Assembly (NCBI RefSeq): GCF_042651785.1
Contig: NZ_JBHSEC010000003.1
Span: 115,574 to 179,573 of the forward strand
Source: Chungangia koreensis
Lineage (GTDB): Bacteria; Bacillota; Bacilli; Bacillales_A; Planococcaceae
Length of the DNA: 64,000 nucleotides
Direction of reading: 5' to 3'
Under the pieces are notes generated by a model, which searched no databases, was not told where the DNA came from, and saw only the letters and a program-made list of their open reading frames with translations. Position numbers and translations under genes: made by a program. Positions within the stretch are counted from its first letter, which is position 1. Every line of letters starts with the position of its first letter. This document shows positions 1 through 6,899 of the stretch, piece after piece.

Positions 1-122
1 AATATCTGTGATTTATTTTTGATATTCAACTCTTCCACGACTTCTTTAACTGGTATGCCTGCTTCTCTCATCTCTACAGCTTTAATCTTAGCTTCTGCCG
101 GATGACTGTTACATGTATCCAT
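1..122 (-). CDS. IS3-family transposase OrfA-like, N-terminal fragment
   Basis: The first 40 codons, starting with ATG at 122 on the minus strand, encode a charged helix-turn-helix-like N-terminus. It begins MDTCNSHPAEAKIKAVEMRE and continues with a GIPVKEVVEELNIKNKSQI segment. This resembles the DNA-binding start of IS3-family OrfA proteins, which bind the terminal repeats. The frame continues beyond base 1, so length and integrity are unknown. The start follows a GGAGGTG ribosome binding site that is buried in a hairpin (see 125-186). It could belong to a related HTH transposase family. Confidence 0.7.
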   Translation of the reverse strand, partial: MDTCNSHPAEAKIKAVEMREAGIPVKEVVEELNIKNKSQI

Positions 123-124
123 AG

Positions 125-186
125 AAAAACACCTCCAAGTTGGATTTGAGTTTTCAATACCCTAATTTCAACTTAAAGGTGTTTTT
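125..186 (-). promoter_or_regulatory. Hairpin sequestering the transposase ribosome binding site
   Basis: Positions 125-142 and 169-186 are inverted repeats: 10 bp and 6 bp perfect arms separated by a 2-nt internal bulge. The 3' arm on the minus strand contains the GGAGGTG site of the transposase start at 122. Such hairpins are known in insertion sequences. They block translation when transcription reads in from outside, but are not fully formed when transcription starts inside the element. Pairing is seen in the sequence; the role is inferred. Confidence 0.6.
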
Positions 187-252
187 ATTTGTCTCACTTT
201 ATGGGGTCAGTCCCTAAAATGACTATACTTTTTATAGTGCTTATTGATTATA

Positions 253-1065
253 TTATTGTAACAACTGAAGTACACCTTGTGGTTGTTGGTTAGCTTGAGC
301 CAACATCGATTGTGCAGCTTGAGTCAAGATGTTATTCTTCGTGAATGCCATCATTTCAGCAGCCATGTCAACGTCACGGATACGGGACTCAGCAGCTGTC
401 AAGTTTTCAGAAGTTGCACCAAGGTTGTTAATAGTGTGCTCTAAACGGTTTTGAACAGCACCTAATTTGGAACGTTCTGTTGAAACGGTTGTAATTGCAG
501 CTTCAATTGTTGAAATTGCTGCGTTTGCACCTGATGTTGAGCTAATAGAGATACCTGAAACCGATAAAGCTGATGCAGCCATAGAACCAATTGTTAAAGT
601 AATGCTTTGTCCCGAGTTTGCTCCAATATGGAAAGCTTTACCGCTAAATCCGCCACTCAATAGTTTTTGTGTGTTGAATTCAGTATTTTCTGCAATACGG
701 TTAATTTCTGAAACTAAAGCTGTTACCTCTTGTTGAAGTGCAGCACGGTCACCTGTAACGTTAGTATCGTTAGCAGATTGAACTGAAAGTTCACGCATAC
801 GTTGAAGGATGGAGTGAGTTTCGTTCAAAGCACCTTCAGCAGTTTGGATCAAAGAGATTGAGTCTTGAGCGTTTTTAGTAGCCATATCCAAACCGCGGAT
901 TTGTCCACGCATTTTTTCAGAGATTGCAAGACCAGCAGCGTCATCGCCAGCACGGTTGATTTTGAAACCGGAAGAAAGCTTTTCCAAGTTCTTAGCAGAT
1001 TGGCTGTTGTTGAAAGTCAAGTTACGGTGTGTATTTAAAGCTGAAATGTTGTGTTGAATTCTCAT
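253..1065 (-). CDS. hag: Flagellin (Hag)
   Basis: Structural subunit of the flagellar filament, exported by the flagellar type III system. At 270 residues it is a short flagellin. The conserved N-terminal D0/D1 region (MRIQHNISALNTHRNL, LSSGFKINRAGDDAAGLAISEKM) covers about residues 1-140 and the conserved C-terminal D1/D0 region (LTAAESRIRDVDMAAEM to the LLQ end) about 205-270. Only a short variable part lies between. The start is preceded by AAGGAGGAAT. Upstream lie a SigD-type promoter (1166-1191) and a CsrA-type hairpin (1095-1114). csrA and fliW follow immediately upstream, the usual Bacillus order. The only candidate terminator is a weak AT-rich hairpin around 222-238, and the insertion sequence begins right after it. 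Confidence 0.98.
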   Translation of the reverse strand: MRIQHNISALNTHRNLTFNNSQSAKNLEKLSSGFKINRAGDDAAGLAISEKMRGQIRGLDMATKNAQDSISLIQTAEGALNETHSILQRMRELSVQSANDTNVTGDRAALQQEVTALVSEINRIAENTEFNTQKLLSGGFSGKAFHIGANSGQSITLTIGSMAASALSVSGISISSTSGANAAISTIEAAITTVSTERSKLGAVQNRLEHTINNLGATSENLTAAESRIRDVDMAAEMMAFTKNNILTQAAQSMLAQANQQPQGVLQLLQ

Positions 1066-1094
1066 TATGAGATTCCTCCTTGAATGTTTTGTTT

Positions 1095-1114
1095 ATTCCA
1101 CATCCTTGTGGAAT
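1095..1114 (-). promoter_or_regulatory. CsrA-binding hairpin in the hag leader
   Basis: On the minus strand the hag leader forms a perfect 7-bp stem (1095-1101 with 1108-1114) whose 6-nt loop reads AAGGAT. A GGA in a hairpin loop is the canonical CsrA target. In Bacillus subtilis a similar hairpin plus a second site overlapping the hag Shine-Dalgarno allows CsrA to repress flagellin translation. Here the Shine-Dalgarno AAGGAGGA lies about 20 nt downstream and can act as the second site. The structure is seen; the function is transferred from B. subtilis. Confidence 0.75.
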
Positions 1115-1127
1115 TTTGTCTGGCGTT

Positions 1128-1149
1128 TTATTGGTCGGCCGCCCAATAA
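1128..1149 (-). promoter_or_regulatory. Second hairpin in the hag leader
   Basis: A near-perfect 22-bp palindrome centred on CGGCCG, with one mismatch, lies between the SigD promoter and the CsrA hairpin, so it would form a stem-loop near the 5' end of hag mRNA. A 5' hairpin could stabilise this abundant transcript. Role inferred only. Confidence 0.4.
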
Positions 1150-1165
1150 ATGCCTTACACTACTT

Positions 1166-1191
1166 ATATCGTTCCGTGAATGAAATGTTTA
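1166..1191 (-). promoter_or_regulatory. SigD-type promoter of hag
   Basis: The minus strand carries TAAA (1188-1191), a 14-nt spacer and AACGATAT (1166-1173), matching the SigD consensus TAAA-N14/15-GCCGATAT at all four -35 positions and six of eight -10 positions. It lies about 100 bp upstream of hag, just after the csrA stop codon, as in Bacillus. Confidence 0.8.
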
Positions 1192-1200
1192 ATAGTTTTA

Positions 1201-1422
1201 TCAATTATTTTTTTTTATTTGATTAAAAAGATTTTGGTTGATGTTAGCAGCTTCTTTGTTTTGCTCCTGTATGCTTTGATATACCTCGGACCGGAATATA
1301 CGTACGTTTTCAGGAGCGACTATGCCCAATTTCACTTGATCTCCTTCGACGGAAAGGATCTTCACTTCGATATTGTCCCCAAGCATAATGGATTCATCTT
1401 TTTTTCTTGTGAGTACTAACAT
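1201..1422 (-). CDS. csrA: Carbon storage regulator CsrA
   Basis: Small dimeric RNA-binding protein that represses translation of hag by binding GGA motifs in its leader. The 73 residues begin MLVLTRKKDESIMLGDNIEV, the canonical CsrA start, and include VKLGIVAPENVRIFR, which forms the RNA-binding surface. The C-terminal tail is longer and asparagine-rich (NINQNLFNQIKKNN). The ATG overlaps the fliW stop by one base (TAATG), so the two are translationally coupled. FliW antagonises CsrA, and flagellin in turn binds FliW; all three partners are adjacent here. Confidence 0.97.
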   Translation of the reverse strand: MLVLTRKKDESIMLGDNIEVKILSVEGDQVKLGIVAPENVRIFRSEVYQSIQEQNKEAANINQNLFNQIKKNN

Positions 1423-1862
1423 TACTTGTCGCTCCCCTCATTTTGGATGGGATAACGTATCTGATACCGCACAGAATCTTGCAATACTATTTGTTTAGCA
1501 AGTTTCTTCTTATGATTAATAATAACTGGTGCTTGTAAGTTGATGGTTGATTGTTGGAAAGGTTCTCTTAAAGTGACTATCGAATAAAAGACAAGATCAC
1601 TTTCCAATTCAATCTGTAAACTCTGCTTATCCTCTTCCTGCAAATCGAAAGCATAATCCGGTTTAAAGGCAAATGGAAAAGCGATAATAAAACCGATTTC
1701 GGATTCTTTTATAGATTGAAGGATGGCAAATGGGGAGTCAGGCTCAACAGGAAGAATAACGAATTCCGTTAAATCCTCAAAACCCGGAATCCCACCCTCA
1801 AAGTGAATAATGCTGGATTTTTCAATCTCAGCTTCTCCAAGAAATTTTGTTTTGATTTTCAT
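1422..1862 (-). CDS. fliW: Flagellar assembly factor FliW
   Basis: FliW binds CsrA allosterically and also binds free flagellin, so flagellin synthesis is homeostatically linked to secretion. The 146-residue protein begins MKIKTKFLGEAEIE and has the family signature HFEGGIPGFEDLTEF near residues 20-35, with PFAILQSI further on. Length fits the family. A good AAAGGAG site precedes the ATG. It lies 14 bp after yviE and overlaps csrA by one base, within the flgM-to-csrA minus-strand run. Confidence 0.96.
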   Translation of the reverse strand: MKIKTKFLGEAEIEKSSIIHFEGGIPGFEDLTEFVILPVEPDSPFAILQSIKESEIGFIIAFPFAFKPDYAFDLQEEDKQSLQIELESDLVFYSIVTLREPFQQSTINLQAPVIINHKKKLAKQIVLQDSVRYQIRYPIQNEGSDK

Positions 1863-1876
1863 TCTATTAACTCCTT

Positions 1877-2431
1877 TTATACAATGACGTCAATTTCAAT
1901 AGAAGGATCTTGAATCATATAACCCGACACTTTACCCGGTGTATACTCATGAATCGGTCTGTTCATTTTAGCACTAATTTGGGGTTTGTTTGTTTCTGCT
2001 TCTATGTGCAACTTTGAAGGCGTATACGATATTTTTACTGAACTGATAGAAGGTACAAATTGGAGTCCTAATCGTTTCATGGGTCTTACGGCTTTTGTTT
2101 CTGCAATCGATTGTATGGGATTACCTTTCTTTTCAATCCTCATCAACTGATCACCCTCTTGCGCCCGTCTTGCAATACCAGCCAACATAGCTTGTCTACC
2201 ACGCTGAGCATATTTTCGGGTTGATTCAAGAGGACCTATTAATCCAAGATCACGCCTTGCTTGCGAGGAGTCAATTTTTAGTATTGAATTTGATGTTTCC
2301 ATATCAACAGTTGCACGTGGTTGCCGAATTTGTAAGTCGGCTTTTGGCTGCCGTATCAACTGCTGTGAATCTGTAATGTTCAAACCTAACATACCTTTAG
2401 TAGTCCGTATACTAAGTTGCGGGAAATTCAT
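1877..2431 (-). CDS. yviE: YviE-like flagellar-locus protein (DUF6470)
   Basis: A 184-residue protein of unknown function found between flgL and fliW in Bacillales. It begins MNFPQLSIRTTKGMLGLN and has a second short motif with the same flavour (LQIRQPRATVDMET); the C-terminus ends EIDVIV. No membrane segment or signal peptide is visible. The ATG at 2431 is chosen because AAAGGGTG sits at proper spacing; a GTG at 2440 would overlap that site. Position in the flagellar operon suggests a role in motility or filament assembly, but none is established. Confidence 0.85.
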   Translation of the reverse strand: MNFPQLSIRTTKGMLGLNITDSQQLIRQPKADLQIRQPRATVDMETSNSILKIDSSQARRDLGLIGPLESTRKYAQRGRQAMLAGIARRAQEGDQLMRIEKKGNPIQSIAETKAVRPMKRLGLQFVPSISSVKISYTPSKLHIEAETNKPQISAKMNRPIHEYTPGKVSGYMIQDPSIEIDVIV

Positions 2432-2485
2432 ACTTTTCACCCTTTAAATAAAGCGTTTGAACAATTGTTCAAACGCTGTTTGTTG

Positions 2486-3409
2486 TTATCTTAGAAAATC
2501 CATTAATGTCGGTTGAATGATCCGCGAACCGACTGAAAGTGCAGCCCGGTGTATCGATTCTTGGGAAATCAATTCAGTTATTGCCTTTTCATAATCGATA
2601 TCTTCATTATTTGATAGCTGTTTCGTAACCACAACTTCCTGGGTACTTAGTCGGTTCCCCATCATCTCGACACGATTTTGCCGGGCGCCAATATCTGCTC
2701 TTGACTCAAGGACAAGATCTTGGTTACCGCTAATACTACTCAAATAATTATCGAAATCTGATCCAGATTTAGTTGTATCTAATAATTCAGCTTCTAAACT
2801 GACCATCATTTCATCGATCTTACTAAACATATCATAACCATTGCTATTTACTGTAATTTGTACCCCATCGTAGACCTCAATATTAACAGATCCTTCATAA
2901 GAAGTATTTGCAGGTGCAGCTGGATAAGCAGTTCCTGCTGCTACGATTGGCTCTCCGGCTAATGTTGTATCTGTGAACAAAGGTTCTAAAGTTTTTGTAC
3001 CAGAGAAAATATATTTATCTCCAACTTTAGTATTCGCTAAATCACGGATTTGGTCTTTAATTTGTGTAATTTCAGCCTGGATCTTCTTCCGGTCATCCGT
3101 TGTAACAGAGTCAGTTGAAGCTTGGGTTACCAGCTCTTGGACACGTTGTAGTGCAAGACCGACATGATCCAAAGCATCATCCGAGCTGTCTAACCAGTTA
3201 TTTACTTCTCCGAGGTTCCTTTGATATTGTTCAACCTTACCAAGGTCAGTTCGATAACCTATTCCTTTGATTGCAACCACTGGGTCCTGAGATGGCCGGG
3301 TAATTTTCTTACCCGAATTAATTTGCTCTTGAATCATGCCCATTTTATTGTAGCTGCTGGACAAGTTACGAAGCATGTTATTTGAAAGCATGGATTGAGT
3401 TACGCGCAT
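2486..3409 (-). CDS. flgL: Flagellar hook-filament junction protein FlgL (HAP3)
   Basis: FlgL links the hook-associated FlgK to the flagellin filament. The 307-residue sequence has a flagellin-like N-terminus (MRVTQSMLSNNMLRNLSSS, then INSGKKITRPSQDPVVAIKG) and a C-terminal helix (DYEKAITELISQESIHRAALSV). The central section is the variable domain. Length is typical for Bacillus FlgL. A GGAGGAG site precedes the ATG. It is 15 bp downstream of flgK, consistent with one operon. Confidence 0.96.
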   Translation of the reverse strand: MRVTQSMLSNNMLRNLSSSYNKMGMIQEQINSGKKITRPSQDPVVAIKGIGYRTDLGKVEQYQRNLGEVNNWLDSSDDALDHVGLALQRVQELVTQASTDSVTTDDRKKIQAEITQIKDQIRDLANTKVGDKYIFSGTKTLEPLFTDTTLAGEPIVAAGTAYPAAPANTSYEGSVNIEVYDGVQITVNSNGYDMFSKIDEMMVSLEAELLDTTKSGSDFDNYLSSISGNQDLVLESRADIGARQNRVEMMGNRLSTQEVVVTKQLSNNEDIDYEKAITELISQESIHRAALSVGSRIIQPTLMDFLR

Positions 3410-3424
3410 GTCAAACTCCTCCTA

Positions 3425-4945
3425 TTATAATCCGACTCGGCCCATGCCGTTAATGATTTTGTCTAACGTTTCATCTACTACCGTAATCATTCGGGCTGAG
3501 GCGTTATAAGCCTGCTGGAACTTAATCATATTTGTCATTTCTTCATCTAATGAAACGGAGCTAACAGATGCACGGTTGTTTTCAACTGATAGTTTAATCG
3601 TTTGTGAATTATATGTGAGTCGACCAGCTTGTTCTCCTTCAACACCAAGTTGTCCAATGATTGACTGATAAAATGTCTGGATATTGGTATTTGGCACTGT
3701 TCCAATTGTAAGTGGGGCAAACTTCATATTGGCCAGTTTTAAAGCGTTGGCTCCGTTACCTTCTTCATTCAATGAAGAGGATGCTGCCACGCTTCCTGGA
3801 TCCGTGATAATGGCCCCGTTCACCTTAATGGTACTCGCACTGAGTCCGGCAGGATCGAAGAAATCAGAAATATTAGCGCTTCCTTGCAAAGGAAAGCCGT
3901 TTCCGTGATCAGTATTAAATTTTGTTACGAAAGCCTTGGCCATATCATTCAAGTCTTTTAACATATCTGGATAAAAACCGGCCTCACTGTCAACTGGTCC
4001 ATATCCATATGAATTAACTAATGAAAGCATTTTACCTTTATTCGCTTCTAATTGATTTTGGGAAATTGAACCACCTGTAGCAGAACCATTTGCAGTAAAA
4101 GTAAATGCACCAAAATCTTCGTAACCCTCCGCTGTAGTCAGGTTCGTTGACATCTCCGCATAATCTTTCCCATTGACTATATTAACTGGGCTTCCCGCTG
4201 TTTTAATAGAGACATTCACAATACCTTCTGCAATTTTAGAGGCATTTCCGCCTGACTTTACGTATTCCAATTCTATCGGAAAGTAGGTTGATAGTTCATC
4301 GAGTAAGTTATCGCGTGCATCATATAGATCATTCGGCAAATATCCATTTGGTTCAATCGATGCAATCTGTTCATTCAGTGAAGCAATCTGATCCAATATA
4401 GAGTTGATATCGTCAGTCGAGACTCTGATTTCATTCTTCAGATTCCCTTGAATATCACTTAATTGTTTATGAATATAATTAAATGAATCAGCTACTGCAA
4501 TCCCCCGTTGAACAACTACTTTACGTGCTCCAGCGTTTTCAGGGTTTACACTTAGATCTTGAAGAGAATTCCAAAACTGATTCAAAGATTCATTCAAGCC
4601 AAATTCAGATGGTTCAGACATAATGTCTTCCATCTGAGTAATAGCTTGTGATCTGGATTCCCAATACCCTAATTTACTTGACTCTTGCCGGAATTGACGA
4701 TCGATAAACGTATCACGAATTCGCTCTATTGACTGAGCTTGCACCCCAGTTCCAATAAAACCTGGCGTAGTGGGAGTATTCAAACCAATACCCGGGTAGC
4801 CTAAAGAAGCTTCCATATTCACACGTTGGCGTGAATAGCCAAGCGTGTTGGCGTTACTGATGTTGTGTCCTGTTGTATATAAAGCGGATTGCTGGGTGAA
4901 CATTCCGCGTTTGCTCGTTTCTAAGCCCATGAATGTGGAGCGCAT
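3425..4945 (-). CDS. flgK: Flagellar hook-associated protein FlgK (HAP1)
   Basis: FlgK caps the hook and forms the first part of the hook-filament junction. The 506-residue protein has the conserved N-terminal motif (GLETSKRGMFTQQSALYTTG, HNISNANTLGYSRQRVN) and the C-terminal FlgK signature (VSLDEEMTNMIKFQQAYNAS, then ITVVDETLDKIINGMGRVGL). Both ends form the D0 coiled core; the centre is variable. An AGGGGGAA site precedes the start. It lies 15 bp after flgN, its export chaperone. Confidence 0.97.
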   Translation of the reverse strand: MRSTFMGLETSKRGMFTQQSALYTTGHNISNANTLGYSRQRVNMEASLGYPGIGLNTPTTPGFIGTGVQAQSIERIRDTFIDRQFRQESSKLGYWESRSQAITQMEDIMSEPSEFGLNESLNQFWNSLQDLSVNPENAGARKVVVQRGIAVADSFNYIHKQLSDIQGNLKNEIRVSTDDINSILDQIASLNEQIASIEPNGYLPNDLYDARDNLLDELSTYFPIELEYVKSGGNASKIAEGIVNVSIKTAGSPVNIVNGKDYAEMSTNLTTAEGYEDFGAFTFTANGSATGGSISQNQLEANKGKMLSLVNSYGYGPVDSEAGFYPDMLKDLNDMAKAFVTKFNTDHGNGFPLQGSANISDFFDPAGLSASTIKVNGAIITDPGSVAASSSLNEEGNGANALKLANMKFAPLTIGTVPNTNIQTFYQSIIGQLGVEGEQAGRLTYNSQTIKLSVENNRASVSSVSLDEEMTNMIKFQQAYNASARMITVVDETLDKIINGMGRVGL

Positions 4946-4960
4946 GGTTTTCCCCCTATT

Positions 4961-5452
4961 TTATGCCTGGGAGTCGAACGTGCTGTTGCCGGCCGACTTT
5001 GCCCGTTTAATAGTGTCTTTAGAATAGTTAATGGATTCCGGCGTTGGCCGGAGCATATCCAATGATAGGTTTACGAATTGAAGAGATTGATATGTCATCT
5101 TCTGGTTCAAATCGTTCTGCCATTTCAAATCGTGGATGGTCCGCATAAGTTCATCACGAACATGTTCCAATTGTTCTTTTTCTTCCGTACCAGCGGCTTC
5201 GATGACTGAAGCGACAGTCGGTTCAGCATTGGCAAATCCTTTTGCCTGCAGGTACTCCATTACCTTTTGCTGACGCTGTGTCTCCAGTTGCGAAATCGCT
5301 GCTACGTGCTTCTGCTCGTCCTTGAGCAGCTGATCGAGGCCTTCCATGTCCCCCGTTTTGATGAGCTCAGTTTTCTTAAAGCTAAGCCCAAGCAAACTCT
5401 TATGCAATTTGTCCAAATGGTTCATCGCTTCAAAAATCGGTGTGATGGACAT
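4961..5452 (-). CDS. flgN: FlgN-like flagellar export chaperone
   Basis: A 163-residue helical protein in the position of B. subtilis YvyG/FlgN, the chaperone that delivers FlgK and FlgL to the export gate. Long amphipathic helices with heptad character cover most of the chain (residues about 10-130), with PTPESINYSKDTIKRAKSAG near the C-terminus. No signal peptide. The start follows GAAGGGT. The call rests on size, helical character and position between flgM and flgK. Confidence 0.9.
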   Translation of the reverse strand: MSITPIFEAMNHLDKLHKSLLGLSFKKTELIKTGDMEGLDQLLKDEQKHVAAISQLETQRQQKVMEYLQAKGFANAEPTVASVIEAAGTEEKEQLEHVRDELMRTIHDLKWQNDLNQKMTYQSLQFVNLSLDMLRPTPESINYSKDTIKRAKSAGNSTFDSQA

Positions 5453-5469
5453 GGTCTACCCTTCTTTCA

Positions 5470-5736
5470 TTACCCTTTGTAGAATTTAAGCAGATCTTCT
5501 GCCACTTTGGCAGCGTCAGGCTTGTATGTTCCTGCTTCTACTTGGGCTTTCAATTGTTGTACCCGTTCCGCGCGCTCTGCCGGATAAGATGTAAGCCCGG
5601 ATAGCTGTTTCGCTGCATCTGAAATCTCCAGCTTATCAGCACCGACTTTAGCGGCAGATTTTGCCGCTTCCGTTTTCAACTGGTTCCGTTTGTACGGATT
5701 CACGTTATTTACATTTAAATTCGGATTAATTTTCAT
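5470..5736 (-). CDS. flgM: Anti-sigma-D factor FlgM
   Basis: FlgM binds and inhibits SigD until the hook is finished. The 88-residue protein has a disordered N-terminus (MKINPNLNVNNVNPYKRNQ) and a C-terminal SigD-binding helix pair (KLEISDAAKQL, RVQQLKAQVEAGTYKPDAAKVAEDLL) typical of the family. A GGAGGAAG site precedes the start. A SigD-type promoter lies 37-63 bp upstream, giving the usual feedback in which SigD drives its own inhibitor. flgN follows after 17 bp. Confidence 0.96.
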   Translation of the reverse strand: MKINPNLNVNNVNPYKRNQLKTEAAKSAAKVGADKLEISDAAKQLSGLTSYPAERAERVQQLKAQVEAGTYKPDAAKVAEDLLKFYKG

Positions 5737-5772
5737 ACCGTTCTTCCTCCTTCGTGGAGATGTATAGTTATT

Positions 5773-5799
5773 ATTTCGGTTATATTAATGAATTCTTTA
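5773..5799 (-). promoter_or_regulatory. SigD-type promoter of flgM
   Basis: Minus strand: TAAA (5796-5799), 15-nt spacer, ACCGAAAT (5773-5780), six of eight matches to GCCGATAT. It sits between the yvyF terminator-like hairpin and flgM, in line with the SigD promoter known upstream of B. subtilis flgM. Confidence 0.65.
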
Positions 5800-5818
5800 G
5801 GGCCTTTCGAACGAAAAT

Positions 5819-5849
5819 TGGCTGGTAGGAAAAATTCCCTGCCAGCCAA
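5819..5849 (-). terminator. Terminator-like hairpin after yvyF
   Basis: An 8-bp perfect outer stem (5819-5826 with 5842-5849), extended by partial inner pairing, is followed on the minus strand by a short TTTT. It separates the comF-yvyF unit from flgM. The T run is weak, so read-through is likely. Confidence 0.5.
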
Positions 5850-5853
5850 CCAA

Positions 5854-6258
5854 TTATTTCTTCGCATGGTAGGATGCATCCCGCTCCGCAATTTGCTCAC
5901 GGAACTCCTGGGCTGCCTCAAACTCACGTAAATTCTGTTTCAAATCTTTCTGGCATTCTTCACAAAGCTTACCATCAGTTGTAATCTTACCGCAACTATC
6001 ACAAGGATACCCCAAATTCGGAAAAAGCGCACGCTGCAGTCGGTTCTTACGTACCCATTTATAGAGAAGGCTCGACGGGACGCCTGTCACTTCAACGATT
6101 CGGTCAACATTCGCCGCCCGGTTCTCACGCTTACGCAGAAATTTATACACTACCTCGTATAATTCCTCTTCTTTCGCATAGCATTTCGGGCATACGTCCC
6201 GCATACCCGTATAATTGAACAAGTCGCCACATGTCGGACAATTTCTTACTTCTCCCAT
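5854..6258 (-). CDS. yvyF: YvyF, comF/flagellar operon zinc-ribbon protein
   Basis: A 134-residue cytoplasmic protein with two zinc-binding clusters: CPTC...CPKC near residues 8-30 and CDSCGK...CEEC near 85-107. Between them a helix-turn-helix-like stretch occurs (VDRIVEVTGVPSSLLYKWVR). This arrangement matches YvyF, the protein encoded between comFC and flgM in Bacillus, suggested to influence motility gene expression. It lies 11 bp after comFC and starts after AGGGGGAA. A regulatory role is inferred from the HTH and ribbons. Confidence 0.92.
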   Translation of the reverse strand: MGEVRNCPTCGDLFNYTGMRDVCPKCYAKEEELYEVVYKFLRKRENRAANVDRIVEVTGVPSSLLYKWVRKNRLQRALFPNLGYPCDSCGKITTDGKLCEECQKDLKQNLREFEAAQEFREQIAERDASYHAKK

Positions 6259-6269
6259 TACTTTTCCCC

Positions 6270-6899
6270 CTATGCACGGATCAACGTCACTGCCTCGACC
6301 TTCGCCGCTCCGGCATCCTTCAGCACTTTTGCCGCATGCCGGACAGTCGTCCCAGTCGTGTACAAATCGTCGATCACAATATAATGCTTTTTCTCAATCG
6401 TACTTCCAGGTTTTATTGCAAATAAAGGCTCTGCATTCATCCGTTCTTGCTTCGACTTTTCACCTTGTGTCACGTCTGCAGTCTTCTCAAATAGATGTAC
6501 GTATGGAATCCGAGCATCATCCAAGATTCGATCAACATGGGCGAAAGTGCGTTTCTTCAGTTTTTCAGGATGCATCGGAATCGGAACGATTATAGCTTTT
6601 CTGTTTTTCAATAAAGCCCTCATATCCTCGGCAAAAACTTTCGACAGAATTGCATCCTGAAGAAATTTATATTGATGCAAGTAGTCCTTCATTGCTTCAT
6701 TGTACTGGTAGACCGAAGTTAGACCATCCAAGCTATTCTCATAGATTGAACCAATCCATTCGGCTTTGTCTTCTTTTATATCGGTCTTCTCGAACTTTTT
6801 TGAACACCTTTCACATATAGGTGGACCTATTTTATTGAGAAAAAGTCCGGACCATGTCGGTTGGATAATCATCGGCGAATGGCAAAGCAAACAATTCAT
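6270..6899 (-). CDS. comFC: Competence protein ComFC (phosphoribosyltransferase fold)
   Basis: ComFC/GntX-type protein needed for efficient DNA uptake in competent cells, probably acting with ComFA on incoming single strands. The 209 residues start with a zinc-finger-like CLLC...CERC (residues 3-36) and end with the PRPP-binding motif YIVIDDLYTTGTT near residues 173-185. Length is normal. The ATG overlaps the comFA stop by four bases (ATGA). comFB, which sits between comFA and comFC in B. subtilis, is absent. Confidence 0.95.
   Translation of the reverse strand: MNCLLCHSPMIIQPTWSGLFLNKIGPPICERCSKKFEKTDIKEDKAEWIGSIYENSLDGLTSVYQYNEAMKDYLHQYKFLQDAILSKVFAEDMRALLKNRKAIIVPIPMHPEKLKKRTFAHVDRILDDARIPYVHLFEKTADVTQGEKSKQERMNAEPLFAIKPGSTIEKKHYIVIDDLYTTGTTVRHAAKVLKDAGAAKVEAVTLIRA

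Larger units (their letters stand above)
1..216 (-). mobile_element. End of an IS3-family-like insertion sequence (partial)
   Basis: The window opens inside an insertion sequence. The minus strand starts a transposase OrfA-like reading frame at 122 that runs off the left edge. The outer end is near 214-216, where the plus strand reads ggggtcagtccct, which resembles terminal inverted repeats of IS3-family elements. The other end, target duplication and OrfB lie outside the window. The element sits about 40 bp downstream of the flagellin stop codon, in the interval where flagellar cap genes follow hag in Bacillus. Family assignment is from memory of OrfA sequences. Confidence 0.72.
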
